From Candidatus Harpocratesius repetitus (lineage in GTDB: Archaea; Asgardarchaeota; Lokiarchaeia; Sigyniarchaeales; Promethearchaeaceae): DNA of 64,000 nt. Both the position numbers and the translations under genes were made by a program. Numbering within the stretch: position 1 is the first letter of the stretch; every line of letters starts with the position of its first letter. The notes under the pieces were generated by a model, which was not told the origin of the DNA, did no database searches, and was given only the letters and a program-made list of their open reading frames with translations. Positions 1-8,535 of this stretch are shown here, piece by piece. The stretch lies in NCBI GenBank assembly GCA_021498095.1, contig JAIZWK010000001.1, positions 3,783,450-3,847,449 of the forward strand, written 5' to 3'.

Positions 1-2
1 CA

Positions 3-122
3 CGATTGAGATCTTATAATTGGAATGTTAAAATTAGAGCAGCCAATGGACAGAAAGCCAGAAATGGACGCAAAGAAATGTTTTTAAGAAAAGTTAAGGG
101 AAAACACACCAAAAAGCATTAA
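3..122 (+). CDS. C-terminal end of an unidentified basic protein (partial)
   Basis: An open frame enters from the left edge and ends at a TAA at 120-122, giving 39 residues. It is very basic, with many Lys and Arg, two GRK/RNG-like patches and a KGKHTKKH end. Small ribosomal or nucleic-acid-binding proteins often look like this, but I do not recognise the family. It converges on the SepF-like gene across about 60 bp of AT-rich sequence. Only the tail is visible, so the assignment as coding rests on the uninterrupted frame and its composition. Confidence 0.45.
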   Translation, partial: RLRSYNWNVKIRAANGQKARNGRKEMFLRKVKGKHTKKH

Positions 123-184
123 TTTTTTTTCACGATTTTTAAATAGTAAAAATTCTAAATACTAAAAATTCTAAATTAAAAATA

Positions 185-472
185 TTAATATAATTTTATG
201 TTAGGATTAGGGGTTAGCACCAAAATATCGTCTCCGACTCGGCCAATTGACCCTCCATTACGAAGACAAATTTGTTTTAATTGATTCATAGTGTTTTTCA
301 GAGTAATTAAATCATTTTGATGCTGTTCAAAGAATTTTTTCGTTTGTACAAAGAGAATTCGATTTTTTGCCAAATTTTCGCTGATTTGCCTTAAATCTCT
401 TTGATCTTGTAGATCTAATTTACGAATGTAGACTGGCTTTGAGGATCTTTGATCCACTGATGTTGTTCCCAT
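185..472 (-). CDS. sepF: SepF-like cell division protein
   Basis: A 95-residue protein that matches the archaeal SepF core: a YIRKLDLQD start strand, a helix, a central ILFVQTKKF strand, a helix with LKNTMNQLKQIC, then the GGSIGRVGDDILVLTP end in which a conserved Gly pair sits at the dimer interface of the family. In archaea SepF tethers FtsZ to the membrane during division. The family usually carries an N-terminal amphipathic membrane helix; here only about 15 polar residues precede the core, so membrane attachment is unclear. ATG at 472 is chosen because GGAG lies 11 nt upstream; an in-frame GTG at 484 leaves no room for it. No ftsZ is in view. Confidence 0.7.
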   Translation of the reverse strand: MGTTSVDQRSSKPVYIRKLDLQDQRDLRQISENLAKNRILFVQTKKFFEQHQNDLITLKNTMNQLKQICLRNGGSIGRVGDDILVLTPNPNIKLY

Positions 473-777
473 GATTTCACACACTCCATAGAATGAAAGG
501 ACACATTTTCATTCTTTAGTTTATTTTTCATAGATCAAACCCTTTGAACACGGTTATTATGGAGTCAATATGCAGATCATCTCTACGGAAGATCTTTGCT
601 GTAAAGCTAAATGATTAATGAAATTTATGAAACGAAAGGGGTGTTTACTTTTTTAGGAAATTACTCATATGGCTGATACAAGCATATTATATTAAGAAAT
701 TAATGAAAGTAAATGATCCATTTTAAAAATTTTAAGAAATCGGTATAATCATTTGATAACTTGAGGATTTGAAAGCA

Positions 778-2175
778 ATGCCGACAATATTAGAAAAGAT
801 ACGAGTATTAGGTGAAAATGGAAAATGGGACGTTTGTGCCAGTACTGCAGGAAATCGCAGTGAAATTGCCCCAAAATTGTTTTCAACCACAAAATCATCA
901 AATAGCACATTTGGTTCGACCATCTCCTCAGGTATTTGTCATTCGTATACTCCAGATGGCAGGTGCGTTTCACTGTTTAAAGTTCTTTTTACAAATAAAT
1001 GCATATATAACTGTCAGTATTGCTTTAACAACGTATGCAAGCAACGAATGGAATTTACCCCTGAAGAATACGCCAAGGTTTTTATAAAATTATATACGAT
1101 GAACGTTCTCGAAGGTCTTTTTTTAAGTTCTGGTGTGTGTGGTGATGCAGATGAAACAACCAAAAAAATGTTGAAAACGGTGAAACTTCTCCGATATAAA
1201 TATGGATTTCAAGGTTATATTCATTTTAAATGTCTTCCTGGAACCAGCTACTATCTCTTAAAGGAAGCGGTAAGATTGGTTGATAGGATATCAATTAATG
1301 TAGAAGCACCAACTAAAGAACACTTGAATGCAATCGCCAATCAAAAGAATTTTAATAATGATATCATCCAACGTCAAAAATGGATTAAAAGCATTCGCTA
1401 TCGACATAATAAAGAAGTTATGAAAGAAATCCACGATTTGCAAGAAGATCAAAGAATTAAACTTCCGCCAGCAATTTACAATCCAACAGAAAAATCAACT
1501 GCTCATAACTTTTTCACCCAAAGTTCTGATACGAAATCAAAAAAGGGTTGGATAGATGAACTTGGATTTGAGAGAAAAGCAACAGGTTATAATAAAATTC
1601 GCTGGGATAATGCACCGGTTCTCAATACGGGTCAAACAACTCAGTTTGTTTTAGGAGCCAGCGAAGAATCAGATTGGGATGTGCTTAAGCGTTTGGATTG
1701 GGAATATCGTGAGATAAATCTTCGTCGGGGTTATTTTTCAGCATTTTATCCAATAAGCGGCACCCCTCTTGAAAGATTAAACCCAACACCTTTAGATAGA
1801 GAACATCGATTATATCAAACAGACTGGCTTCTTCGTCTTTATGATTTTCGTATACGCGATATAAAGGAGATTCTCACAGATGAAAACAACCTGCCATTGG
1901 GTGATCCTAAAATTCATTTAGCTTTACAATATTTCGGAAAAAAGACTAGGGTTGATCCCAATACCGCTCCAAAGGATGAATTATTAAAAGTTCCCGGGAT
2001 TGGATTACAATCAGCCAATCGCATTATGCAGATGAGAGCTCACCATCAAAAAATCCGCACACGCGCTCAATTAAAAGCAATGGGAGTAGTTCTTAAGCGG
2101 GCAGAACCCTTTTTAAAAATAAATGGTCAAACCCAACGAAGAGTAACTGATTATCTCCCAATACTCTCAGCTTAA
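778..2175 (+). CDS. Radical SAM protein of the putative DNA modification/repair type, with C-terminal helix-hairpin-helix
   Basis: About 465 residues. The CIYNCQYC motif supplies the three cysteines (CX3CX2C) that bind a 4Fe-4S cluster and SAM. The C-terminus holds LLKVPGIGLQSANRI, a helix-hairpin-helix that binds DNA backbone. This order, with the N-terminal KWDVCAS and SGICHSYTPDGRC stretches, matches the radical SAM family described as a putative DNA modification or repair enzyme that travels with a DUF4130/UDG-like partner. The next gene looks like that partner, 48 bp downstream. The reaction is unknown. ATG 778 is preferred over TTG 769 because a GAGG at 763-766 fits it. Confidence 0.85.
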   Translation: MPTILEKIRVLGENGKWDVCASTAGNRSEIAPKLFSTTKSSNSTFGSTISSGICHSYTPDGRCVSLFKVLFTNKCIYNCQYCFNNVCKQRMEFTPEEYAKVFIKLYTMNVLEGLFLSSGVCGDADETTKKMLKTVKLLRYKYGFQGYIHFKCLPGTSYYLLKEAVRLVDRISINVEAPTKEHLNAIANQKNFNNDIIQRQKWIKSIRYRHNKEVMKEIHDLQEDQRIKLPPAIYNPTEKSTAHNFFTQSSDTKSKKGWIDELGFERKATGYNKIRWDNAPVLNTGQTTQFVLGASEESDWDVLKRLDWEYREINLRRGYFSAFYPISGTPLERLNPTPLDREHRLYQTDWLLRLYDFRIRDIKEILTDENNLPLGDPKIHLALQYFGKKTRVDPNTAPKDELLKVPGIGLQSANRIMQMRAHHQKIRTRAQLKAMGVVLKRAEPFLKINGQTQRRVTDYLPILSA

Positions 2176-2223
2176 TTCAATTTTTGTTTTCTAATTGAAG
2201 ATGATAAAGTAAGGAGCACAAAA

Positions 2224-2934
2224 ATGAATAAATATCATAATTTAAATAGACTAAATACAAATGGATGCATTATAACAAGATCAGCTTATCAATGTTATAG
2301 GAAAAAAGAGATTTTAGACCATATTCAGCGTCATGCTAATTATTCATCTTATTTAGAAAAAAAAATTAGAGAAATACCTGAACCCATTTTACAATCTTCA
2401 AGTTCACCTTTTGCTAAGCAGATAAATTCGATGATTCGAGAAATATTCAAAGAGATGGATAGACAGCGCCAATTTACTCGAACACAGCTTTCATCAAGAG
2501 GAATTCTTTTTGGAACAATTCAATGTAGACATCATGTGGAAGATCTTATTTTAGAGTACTTTCATATCCGTTTTCCAGATTTTATTATTTGTCTTTTTAA
2601 TGAATTGAAAAACCGCACTTGGGTTATTCTCGAATCGGCAGAAATACTATCATTTTCGGAAGAACTGGAAGTTATTGTGGAAAAATTTTCACATTCCAGA
2701 AAAGAAATTGCGTGGAATTTAGATTATTTTGATGATGGTGAAAACTTAAAGATTCCACAGGCAGAAGCATTATTTAACGAATTTTATACATCACAATTTA
2801 TAAAAAAAAGAGAAAATAGACAGTATTTTCAAAAAATGATTCCAAAAAAGATGAAAAATCATCCGGGATTAAGGGGGAAGATTGAAACAAAATTTCAAAA
2901 TAATAGTTTGGACACTTTTTTAAAAAAATCTTGA
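2224..2934 (+). CDS. DUF4130-like partner of the radical SAM protein
   Basis: A 236-residue protein preceded by a good AAGGAG ribosome site at 2211-2216. The middle part (RGILFGTIQCRHHVEDLI and a downstream RFPDF) and the end (EALFNEFYTSQF, then MIPKKMKNHPGLRGKIE) follow the pattern of DUF4130, whose typical end is a YYxSxFNP stretch followed by MPKKYWxNLPE. That family is genetically linked to the radical SAM gene just upstream, which supports the call. It probably works with that enzyme on nucleic acid; function is inferred from linkage only. The N-terminal 60 residues are divergent. Confidence 0.6.
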   Translation: MNKYHNLNRLNTNGCIITRSAYQCYRKKEILDHIQRHANYSSYLEKKIREIPEPILQSSSSPFAKQINSMIREIFKEMDRQRQFTRTQLSSRGILFGTIQCRHHVEDLILEYFHIRFPDFIICLFNELKNRTWVILESAEILSFSEELEVIVEKFSHSRKEIAWNLDYFDDGENLKIPQAEALFNEFYTSQFIKKRENRQYFQKMIPKKMKNHPGLRGKIETKFQNNSLDTFLKKS

Positions 2935-3041
2935 TCACTCTTGTTTTATGTCTTATTTTATGGTTGTTATTCTATATTTTCTTCATCCCATTATTCATTT
3001 AGGAGAAACTTTTATAAGAGAGTTATTTATGATAGGATAGA

Positions 3042-3629
3042 ATGCCATTTACACCCTTTCATTTTGGACACGCTCTTCCATTTTGTTTTTTAGATTGGAA
3101 AAAAAATCGAATTGATTTACTTTCAGCATTATTAGCATCGGTAATCATTGATGCAAGAGCTACATATATTTTTCTATTTCATTTAAATGCACCATTTCAC
3201 GGAATTCTTCATAATTTTTTTATGGCTACAATATTGGGAATATTAATTGGATTATTGATGCAAGTTACTCAAAAATGGTGGAATCCACTACTTAAGAAGA
3301 TTGATTTGGAGCAGCACAGTTCCTTAATCGGAAAAGTTGCAATTGCTTTGTTGATGTCATGGATTCACGTTTTTTTGGATGCCACAATATATCCTGAAAT
3401 GAATCCATTATGGCCTTTCCAATCAGGAAATTTTTTTTTCGGTTTGCTTAGTTCTGGTCAAGCATATACAATTTGCATGTTTGGATTTATTATCTCATGT
3501 GTACAAATTGTGGGTTATTATTTTTATCGAAATTTACGAAAAGAGCATGATTCAGATGCATTATTAAGACAACAAGGTGAATATCAACAAAATCTTCTAT
3601 CCATTAGTAAATCAAAAACAAATGATTAA
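3042..3629 (+). CDS. Membrane protein resembling membrane-bound metal-dependent hydrolases
   Basis: 195 residues with about four to five membrane helices. It begins MPFTPFHFGHALPF and has D/H residues at helix ends (SVIIDARATY, PFHGILHNF, HVFLDATIYPEMNPLWPF). This spacing resembles the DUF4184/YdjM-like family annotated as membrane-bound metal-dependent hydrolases, in which such His and Asp residues are thought to bind metal. No catalytic activity can be shown from the sequence. It stands alone between the radical SAM pair and feoA. The last 35 residues are polar and probably cytoplasmic. Confidence 0.55.
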   Translation: MPFTPFHFGHALPFCFLDWKKNRIDLLSALLASVIIDARATYIFLFHLNAPFHGILHNFFMATILGILIGLLMQVTQKWWNPLLKKIDLEQHSSLIGKVAIALLMSWIHVFLDATIYPEMNPLWPFQSGNFFFGLLSSGQAYTICMFGFIISCVQIVGYYFYRNLRKEHDSDALLRQQGEYQQNLLSISKSKTND

Positions 3630-3830
3630 AACTAATTATTTTTTTATACTAATTTTGAATTATGAATAATTATTCATAAATTGATCTACTCTCTGTTAAA
3701 TTTAATTACAATTAAAAATTAGTCGAAGAAGAGTCTTTCCATTAGTTTGATTTTTGTAAATCGAAAAAGTTTTCCAATTTATAAGAACAAAAATTTTTAA
3801 CTCATATTTCATTAATTATATTTAGAGAAT

Positions 3831-3845
3831 TTAGACATACCTAAC
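3831..3845 (+). promoter_or_regulatory. Possible DtxR/IdeR-like operator ahead of feoA
   Basis: TTAGACATACCTAAC lies 21 nt before the feoA ATG and just after an AT-rich TATA-like stretch (about 3811-3826). TTAG and CTAA form inverted half-sites. It agrees with the first 15 bases of the DtxR/IdeR consensus at 10 positions. Metal repression of ferrous iron uptake would make sense, but a 15-mer of this quality can arise by chance in AT-rich DNA. Confidence 0.3.
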
Positions 3846-3866
3846 AAACTCTCCTTGTGAACACAT

Positions 3867-4148
3867 ATGGTGCAATCAAATTTAAATTTAAATTTAAAGC
3901 ATTCTTCAACAATCTCTTTGGCAGATGTTTCACTTCAAACTTGGTGTGTTGTAAAATTCATTAATGCTGGAATCAAAGCAACAAGTCGCTTAACAGGTTT
4001 AGGAATCACACCTGGAGTAAGAATAAAAAAGTTAAGTCAAGCTCCTTTTCGGGGACCGGTGCAAATTGAAGTTCGTAATACACGCTTAGCAATTGGACAA
4101 GGTTTGGCTCGAAAAATTATAGTTGAAATCGAAAATATCAAGAAATAA
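3867..4148 (+). CDS. feoA: Ferrous iron transport protein A
   Basis: A 93-residue, single SH3-like FeoA domain: SLADVSLQTWCVV, then the hallmark TSRLTGLGITPGVRI, then GPVQIEVRNTRLAIGQGLARKIIVEI. FeoA binds the FeoB transporter on the cytoplasmic side and affects its activity. An extension of about 20 residues precedes the domain. It lies 197 bp upstream of feoB on the same strand, an unusually wide gap for a feoAB pair, and the gap contains its own palindrome. No other gene shares the unit. Confidence 0.93.
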   Translation: MVQSNLNLNLKHSSTISLADVSLQTWCVVKFINAGIKATSRLTGLGITPGVRIKKLSQAPFRGPVQIEVRNTRLAIGQGLARKIIVEIENIKK

Positions 4149-4300
4149 ATATGGATTCTCAAACTTCATAGGAATTCATAGAATAAACAATTAAGTTCTT
4201 TTAATTTATCACTTGTATATTGAGGAAAAAGGTTTTCTTTTAAGGAAACTATTGGAAAAGAAAATGATTTTAGAAGAATTATGGTAGATTTCATTTGTTT

Positions 4301-4319
4301 TTTTATCAAATTGATAAAA
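4301..4319 (+). promoter_or_regulatory. Perfect 9-1-9 palindrome ahead of feoB (candidate operator)
   Basis: TTTTATCAAATTGATAAAA is an inverted repeat of two 9-base arms around one central base. It ends 26 nt before the feoB ATG, within the region expected to hold core promoter and start site. Metalloregulators of the DtxR/MntR and Fur types bind palindromes of this size, so metal control of feoB separate from feoA is plausible. The regulator is not known. Confidence 0.45.
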
Positions 4320-4345
4320 TTAAAGGATAAGTTAAGGAATAAATA

Positions 4346-6457
4346 ATGAAAACTGAAAAACAAGAAATCAAAACAATTAGAATTGCTTTGGCTGGACAAC
4401 CAAATGTTGGAAAAAGTGTAATTTTTAATACAATTACTGGTTTAAGTCAAGTAATTGGAAATTGGCCCGGAAAGACAGTCGCTAAAGCAGAAGGTACTGC
4501 AAGATTTCATAATTACATTTTTAAAATCATTGATCTTCCAGGGATTTATTCACTTTCAACATATTCTTTGGAAGAAATTGTAAGTAGAGATTATATCCTT
4601 AATGAAAAACCGGATTACTTAATCAATGTAATAGATTCAACTCATTTAGAGCGAAATTTATTTTTTACTCTTCAACTTTCAATGTTAAATGTCCCCATGA
4701 TAATCTCGTTAAATCAAATAGATTTGCTCGAAGAACGCGGATATAAAATTGATTACTCCAAACTTGAAAAAATACTAAAATTCCCCACAATTCCTGCAAT
4801 AGCAGTCCACAATAGAGGAGTTCACGAGATTTTAGAAAAAATAATTGAAATTGAAGAACAAAAAAGAAAAAACAAGGAAAAAGAAGAAAATCAAGACAAA
4901 AGTATAAAATATCAAGAAAATATTGAAAAAAAACAAAATCGAGTTAATAAAATTGAAGATTTATTTATCAGAAAGAGTAATAAATATGATATTAAACTTG
5001 GAAAAGAAATTGAAGAGCAATTAATCAAGATTATTCAAAGATTTCCCTCTGATCTTAATAAAGGAAATTACCCATCTAAATTTTTAGCATTAAAATTACT
5101 CGAAAATGATGATGAATCCATTCGATATCTACGCGAATTGAATCCTAATTCAAAAAATATAATAGATCGTTTAATATATTTGGTTGGAGAATTAAGACAA
5201 AATTTAGAAGAAATTCATGGAGAACAAATTACTACAATAATTAATGCAGAATTTTATAATATTGCATCTCAAATTGTTGAAAATGTTCTAGTAATTGAAA
5301 AGCGATCACGAAAAACTAAATGGAGCTATATTTTTGATCATATTACATTGGGAAATGTTAGTGGTTATATCATTTTCTTTGGATTAATGTTAGGAATATA
5401 CTTTTTGGTTTTCCGATTTGGAGATTGGATAAGTGGTTTAATGGATACCCTTTACGAGATCTGGACCCCTAAAGCCGAAAATTGGATGGATCCTTCCTCA
5501 TGGTGGTATAAAATCATTTGGATTGGAATAATGGGCGGTTTATTTGCAGGAGTCGGCGGTGTATTACCATATGTTATCCCCTTTTTCTTGATTATTGAAA
5601 TTTTGCAAGATACTGGATATCTTCCTCGTGCAGCTTATTTGATGGATCGATTTATGCATCATATTGGAGTCCATGGAAAAACGATTATCCCAATTCTAAT
5701 TGGATTTGGATGTAACGTACCTGCTGTATCTGCAGCCATGATTATGGAAACAGAGCGGGAAAAGAAACGGGCAATTTTAGTCTCTTCCATGATTCCATGT
5801 TCAGCAGTTACAACCATTGTATTGGGTCTTGTTGCAAAGTATATGGGATTTCTTTGGGCAGTAGTTTTATATATCATTAATTTTGGCGTAATTATACTTA
5901 TTGGTCGAATCCTTACCCGATTGGATAAATCACATGCAATGGATTCAGAATTGATAATTGAATTACATGAATTTAGAACTCCAAATTTTCAAGTTATCTT
6001 AAAGCAAACTTGGGCACGAAGTAAAGAATTCGTAGTAATGGCGCTACCTTTAATTGTTATTTTAGGAATAATTCTTCAAATACTAATGGAATTTAATCTA
6101 ACTGCACCAATAAACGCAGTTCTATATCCAATTTCGGTTATTATCCTTGGACTTCCTGTTGAAGTCGGAGTTTACTTATTTTATGGAGTCTTACGGAAAG
6201 AATTGAATTTGGTTCTTCTTGAAATGTTTGTGGCATCCCAAGGGTTGACAATGGTCCAATTTATGAATCCACTTCAAATGTTGACATTTACATTGGTAAC
6301 CATGCTATATATCCCTTGTCTTGCAACAATAATTACTATCAAAAAAGAAACAGGGTGGAAATTTGCACTGCAGGTGATGTTTTTAGAATTAGGAATTGCT
6401 CTTATATTCGGAGGGATTATGCATGGAATTGGAGCAATAATTAGTATATTATTCTGA
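4346..6457 (+). CDS. feoB: Ferrous iron transporter FeoB
   Basis: 703 residues. The N-terminal GTPase domain has G1 GQPNVGKS (17-24), G3 DLPG and G4 NQID. A helical GDI-like region (about 190-310), rich in Lys and Glu and probably partly flexible, leads into the membrane domain, with Gate motifs such as GFGCNVPAV and the matching C-terminal YIPCLAT. FeoB takes up Fe2+ through the cytoplasmic membrane, controlled by GTP. Length is normal. It follows feoA on the same strand and has its own upstream palindrome. No feoC is present. Confidence 0.96.
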   Translation: MKTEKQEIKTIRIALAGQPNVGKSVIFNTITGLSQVIGNWPGKTVAKAEGTARFHNYIFKIIDLPGIYSLSTYSLEEIVSRDYILNEKPDYLINVIDSTHLERNLFFTLQLSMLNVPMIISLNQIDLLEERGYKIDYSKLEKILKFPTIPAIAVHNRGVHEILEKIIEIEEQKRKNKEKEENQDKSIKYQENIEKKQNRVNKIEDLFIRKSNKYDIKLGKEIEEQLIKIIQRFPSDLNKGNYPSKFLALKLLENDDESIRYLRELNPNSKNIIDRLIYLVGELRQNLEEIHGEQITTIINAEFYNIASQIVENVLVIEKRSRKTKWSYIFDHITLGNVSGYIIFFGLMLGIYFLVFRFGDWISGLMDTLYEIWTPKAENWMDPSSWWYKIIWIGIMGGLFAGVGGVLPYVIPFFLIIEILQDTGYLPRAAYLMDRFMHHIGVHGKTIIPILIGFGCNVPAVSAAMIMETEREKKRAILVSSMIPCSAVTTIVLGLVAKYMGFLWAVVLYIINFGVIILIGRILTRLDKSHAMDSELIIELHEFRTPNFQVILKQTWARSKEFVVMALPLIVILGIILQILMEFNLTAPINAVLYPISVIILGLPVEVGVYLFYGVLRKELNLVLLEMFVASQGLTMVQFMNPLQMLTFTLVTMLYIPCLATIITIKKETGWKFALQVMFLELGIALIFGGIMHGIGAIISILF

Positions 6458-6570
6458 GTACTTAATCTTTTTTTGCAAAATATCCAGATTAAAGATCTAA
6501 CAGAATTTTAAGATTTTTTTTCTCTATATCATTATTTTTCATCTTATTCTATTAATTATCTTTTAATCTT

Positions 6571-7398
6571 TCAATTCATCAAATTTTCGTTTACTTCAAC
6601 AAAGAAAGATTGAATTGCTTCTAATATCGCATTTTTTTCAACATCCAACGGCATTGTATGACCAGAACGGTTAAACCAGCGAATTTGTACAGGTCCAGAT
6701 ACATTTCTTTCGATGAGATGAGCAACTGATGGAAGAATAGTATCATCTAATTCAGAATGGCACTCTAATAGAGGACATTGAATTTGAGATAAATTTTTTC
6801 GCACCACATCACCCAAACGTCTTAATTCTCGAGCAGATCTTATACTACGGAAAGAATATCCTTCATTGAAAAAAGAAGTTTCTTCTTCGTCTTTATCAAA
6901 TATATTAAATCCGCCCAGTAGTCGAATAAAAAGCCTACTCTGCCAAACAAGCTTAATGGCAGGTGCAGTAACGGCGCAAGCTTCAACCAACTGTTCTTCA
7001 GCCATTAACATAGCAAGCGCGCCCCCCATTGATTGCCCATAAATAAAAACGTGATCATAAGATTTACGAGCCATTTCTATTTCAAATTTAACTGCCCTTA
7101 TCCAATCGGTATATTTTACTTCAGAAAATATTTTTTTTGCGAAATTTAAATCCTTTATACCATGTCCCGGTAATAATGGAACGGAAGCAGCAAAACCTTT
7201 ACTTTGAACCGCCTTAGCAATTGGAATTGCTTCATAGGGACTAGCTCTCCAACCATGAAGACATATTACTAAAGTATTTCGAGTTGATTCAGGAAATAAA
7301 AGCGGTTTTGAATAAGGAAGTAGAACGGATTCAGGAGGAATAGAATCAGGGTTAAGTGCAGAAAACCCATTTTCCCATTTGATGTTTGTGAGATCCAT
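6571..7398 (-). CDS. Alpha/beta hydrolase (carboxylesterase / monoacylglycerol-lipase-like)
   Basis: 275 residues of alpha/beta-hydrolase fold. LVICLHGWRASPYE is the oxyanion-hole strand, IYGQSMGGALA the nucleophile elbow with Ser, HSELDDTILP carries the acid Asp, and NRSGHTMPLD the catalytic His. The order and spacing resemble the Est30 carboxylesterases and monoacylglycerol lipases. No signal peptide, so cytoplasmic. Substrate cannot be told; a short-chain ester or lipid is likely. It converges on feoB and is followed upstream, on the same strand, by the methylase gene. Confidence 0.85.
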   Translation of the reverse strand: MDLTNIKWENGFSALNPDSIPPESVLLPYSKPLLFPESTRNTLVICLHGWRASPYEAIPIAKAVQSKGFAASVPLLPGHGIKDLNFAKKIFSEVKYTDWIRAVKFEIEMARKSYDHVFIYGQSMGGALAMLMAEEQLVEACAVTAPAIKLVWQSRLFIRLLGGFNIFDKDEEETSFFNEGYSFRSIRSARELRRLGDVVRKNLSQIQCPLLECHSELDDTILPSVAHLIERNVSGPVQIRWFNRSGHTMPLDVEKNAILEAIQSFFVEVNENLMN

Positions 7399-7465
7399 AA
7401 GTTGCTTATTTTTTAGGCAAATGAACTAAAAAGTGTTTTCTTTCTTTTCTCAAAAGAAGAATGGG

Positions 7466-8392
7466 CTATTTCATCGATGTTTCCATAAGAGCGAATAATT
7501 CTTTTGGAGGAATTTGAAAAATAGGAACATCAGAAAATTCACTCTGAAGAGATATTTCAGTAAACAAGGGAAAACGCAATAAAAAAGAAGAATTTTTCAT
7601 AGAAATTGATTTTGCAATATTACGAAGTAATTTTTTTTTGCAAAAAAAAAGTGTACGTAAAAATTCAATAAATAAAGAGCGATTTGCATAATAATTTGAT
7701 TCTGGATTGAAATTTTCTTTAGGAGAAAGTCTTAGAAGAACGGTAGGAACATCAGGTAATGGATAATAAGCAGATTTGGGAATATCTTCTAAAATTTCGA
7801 TATCGAAATATACATTTGCTAACGCAGAAATAAAAGTATAATGCGATTGTCCTGGTTGAGCACATAAATGTTGCTGAAATTCACGCTGAACGATTAATAC
7901 ATATAGATCTAAAGGTTGTTCTCTTATACATCGCAAAATAAATGGAATTGATATGCCAAAAGGCACATTTGATATGAGTTTATTCACTTTGGGAAAAGGA
8001 ATTGAGAGAAAATCACCTTGAATTAAATTAACTTTTGCTTTTTCTGGAATTGAACCTAAAAAGGAGATATTTCGTAAATCATGTTTAAAAATAGAAATAT
8101 CAAGGATTTTATGAGAAAGAAGTGAAAAATGTGAATATAAGTATGAGATACACTTTGGATCTCGATCGATTAAGAAAATAGTTCTTGATTTGTTTAAAAG
8201 AAGATCAGAAAATGCACCAAATCCGGGACCAACTTCAAGTACTCGATCTTGGTTAGGGAATAAATTAAGTGCATCAACCGCTCTTTTACATACTTGATAA
8301 TTTATGATGAAAATTTGTCCAAACTTTTTTTCAGGAATAAAATGCAGTTTTTGAAAGAGTTTTTTCAAAGATCGGGATGAATATATTGGCAT
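7466..8392 (-). CDS. KsgA/Dim1-family RNA adenine N6-dimethyltransferase
   Basis: About 308 residues. It has KKFGQIFIIN at the N-terminus, the SAM loop EVGPGFGAFS, IDRD (motif II acid), GDFLSIPF, and a catalytic NVPFGIS where most KsgA/Dim1 enzymes have NLPY. The family dimethylates two adjacent adenines near the 3' end of small-subunit rRNA; the NVPF variant also occurs in Erm-like enzymes, so another rRNA target is possible. The frame stays open upstream to an ATG at 8461, but that extension lies in the left end of the insertion sequence; ATG 8392 (MPIYSSRS) is the native start. The insertion has replaced everything upstream of base 8411. Confidence 0.8.
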   Translation of the reverse strand: MPIYSSRSLKKLFQKLHFIPEKKFGQIFIINYQVCKRAVDALNLFPNQDRVLEVGPGFGAFSDLLLNKSRTIFLIDRDPKCISYLYSHFSLLSHKILDISIFKHDLRNISFLGSIPEKAKVNLIQGDFLSIPFPKVNKLISNVPFGISIPFILRCIREQPLDLYVLIVQREFQQHLCAQPGQSHYTFISALANVYFDIEILEDIPKSAYYPLPDVPTVLLRLSPKENFNPESNYYANRSLFIEFLRTLFFCKKKLLRNIAKSISMKNSSFLLRFPLFTEISLQSEFSDVPIFQIPPKELFALMETSMK

Positions 8393-8404
8393 AATTAATA
8401 GCTC

Positions 8405-8411
8405 ACTGTAA
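8405..8411. repeat. Target-site duplication, left copy
   Basis: ACTGTAA, identical to 9895-9901 and flush against the left inverted repeat of the insertion sequence. Together the two copies mark a 7-bp staggered cut. Confidence 0.88.
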
Positions 8412-8498
8412 CTTGAGTTTGTCAAAATAAAATAAATTTCTTCATATTTGATTTTTTGCATCGTTTTATCACGACAAAAATTGCTTGCTTAAAAAAGT

Positions 8499-8510
8499 AA
8501 CCTTTAAATC
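8499..8510 (+). promoter_or_regulatory. BRE/TATA-like promoter of the transposase
   Basis: AACCTTTAAATC lies 26-37 nt before the transposase ATG, the right distance for an almost leaderless archaeal transcript. The same 12 bases occur at 11127-11138 upstream of another gene. Confidence 0.45.
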
Positions 8511-8535
8511 TAAGGAACTCTTTGTTTAAATAAGC

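Noticed and set aside
8393..8461. Upstream ATG 8461 as the start of the methylase
   Set aside because: The first 16 codons would lie inside the insertion sequence, so this extension is an accident of insertion.
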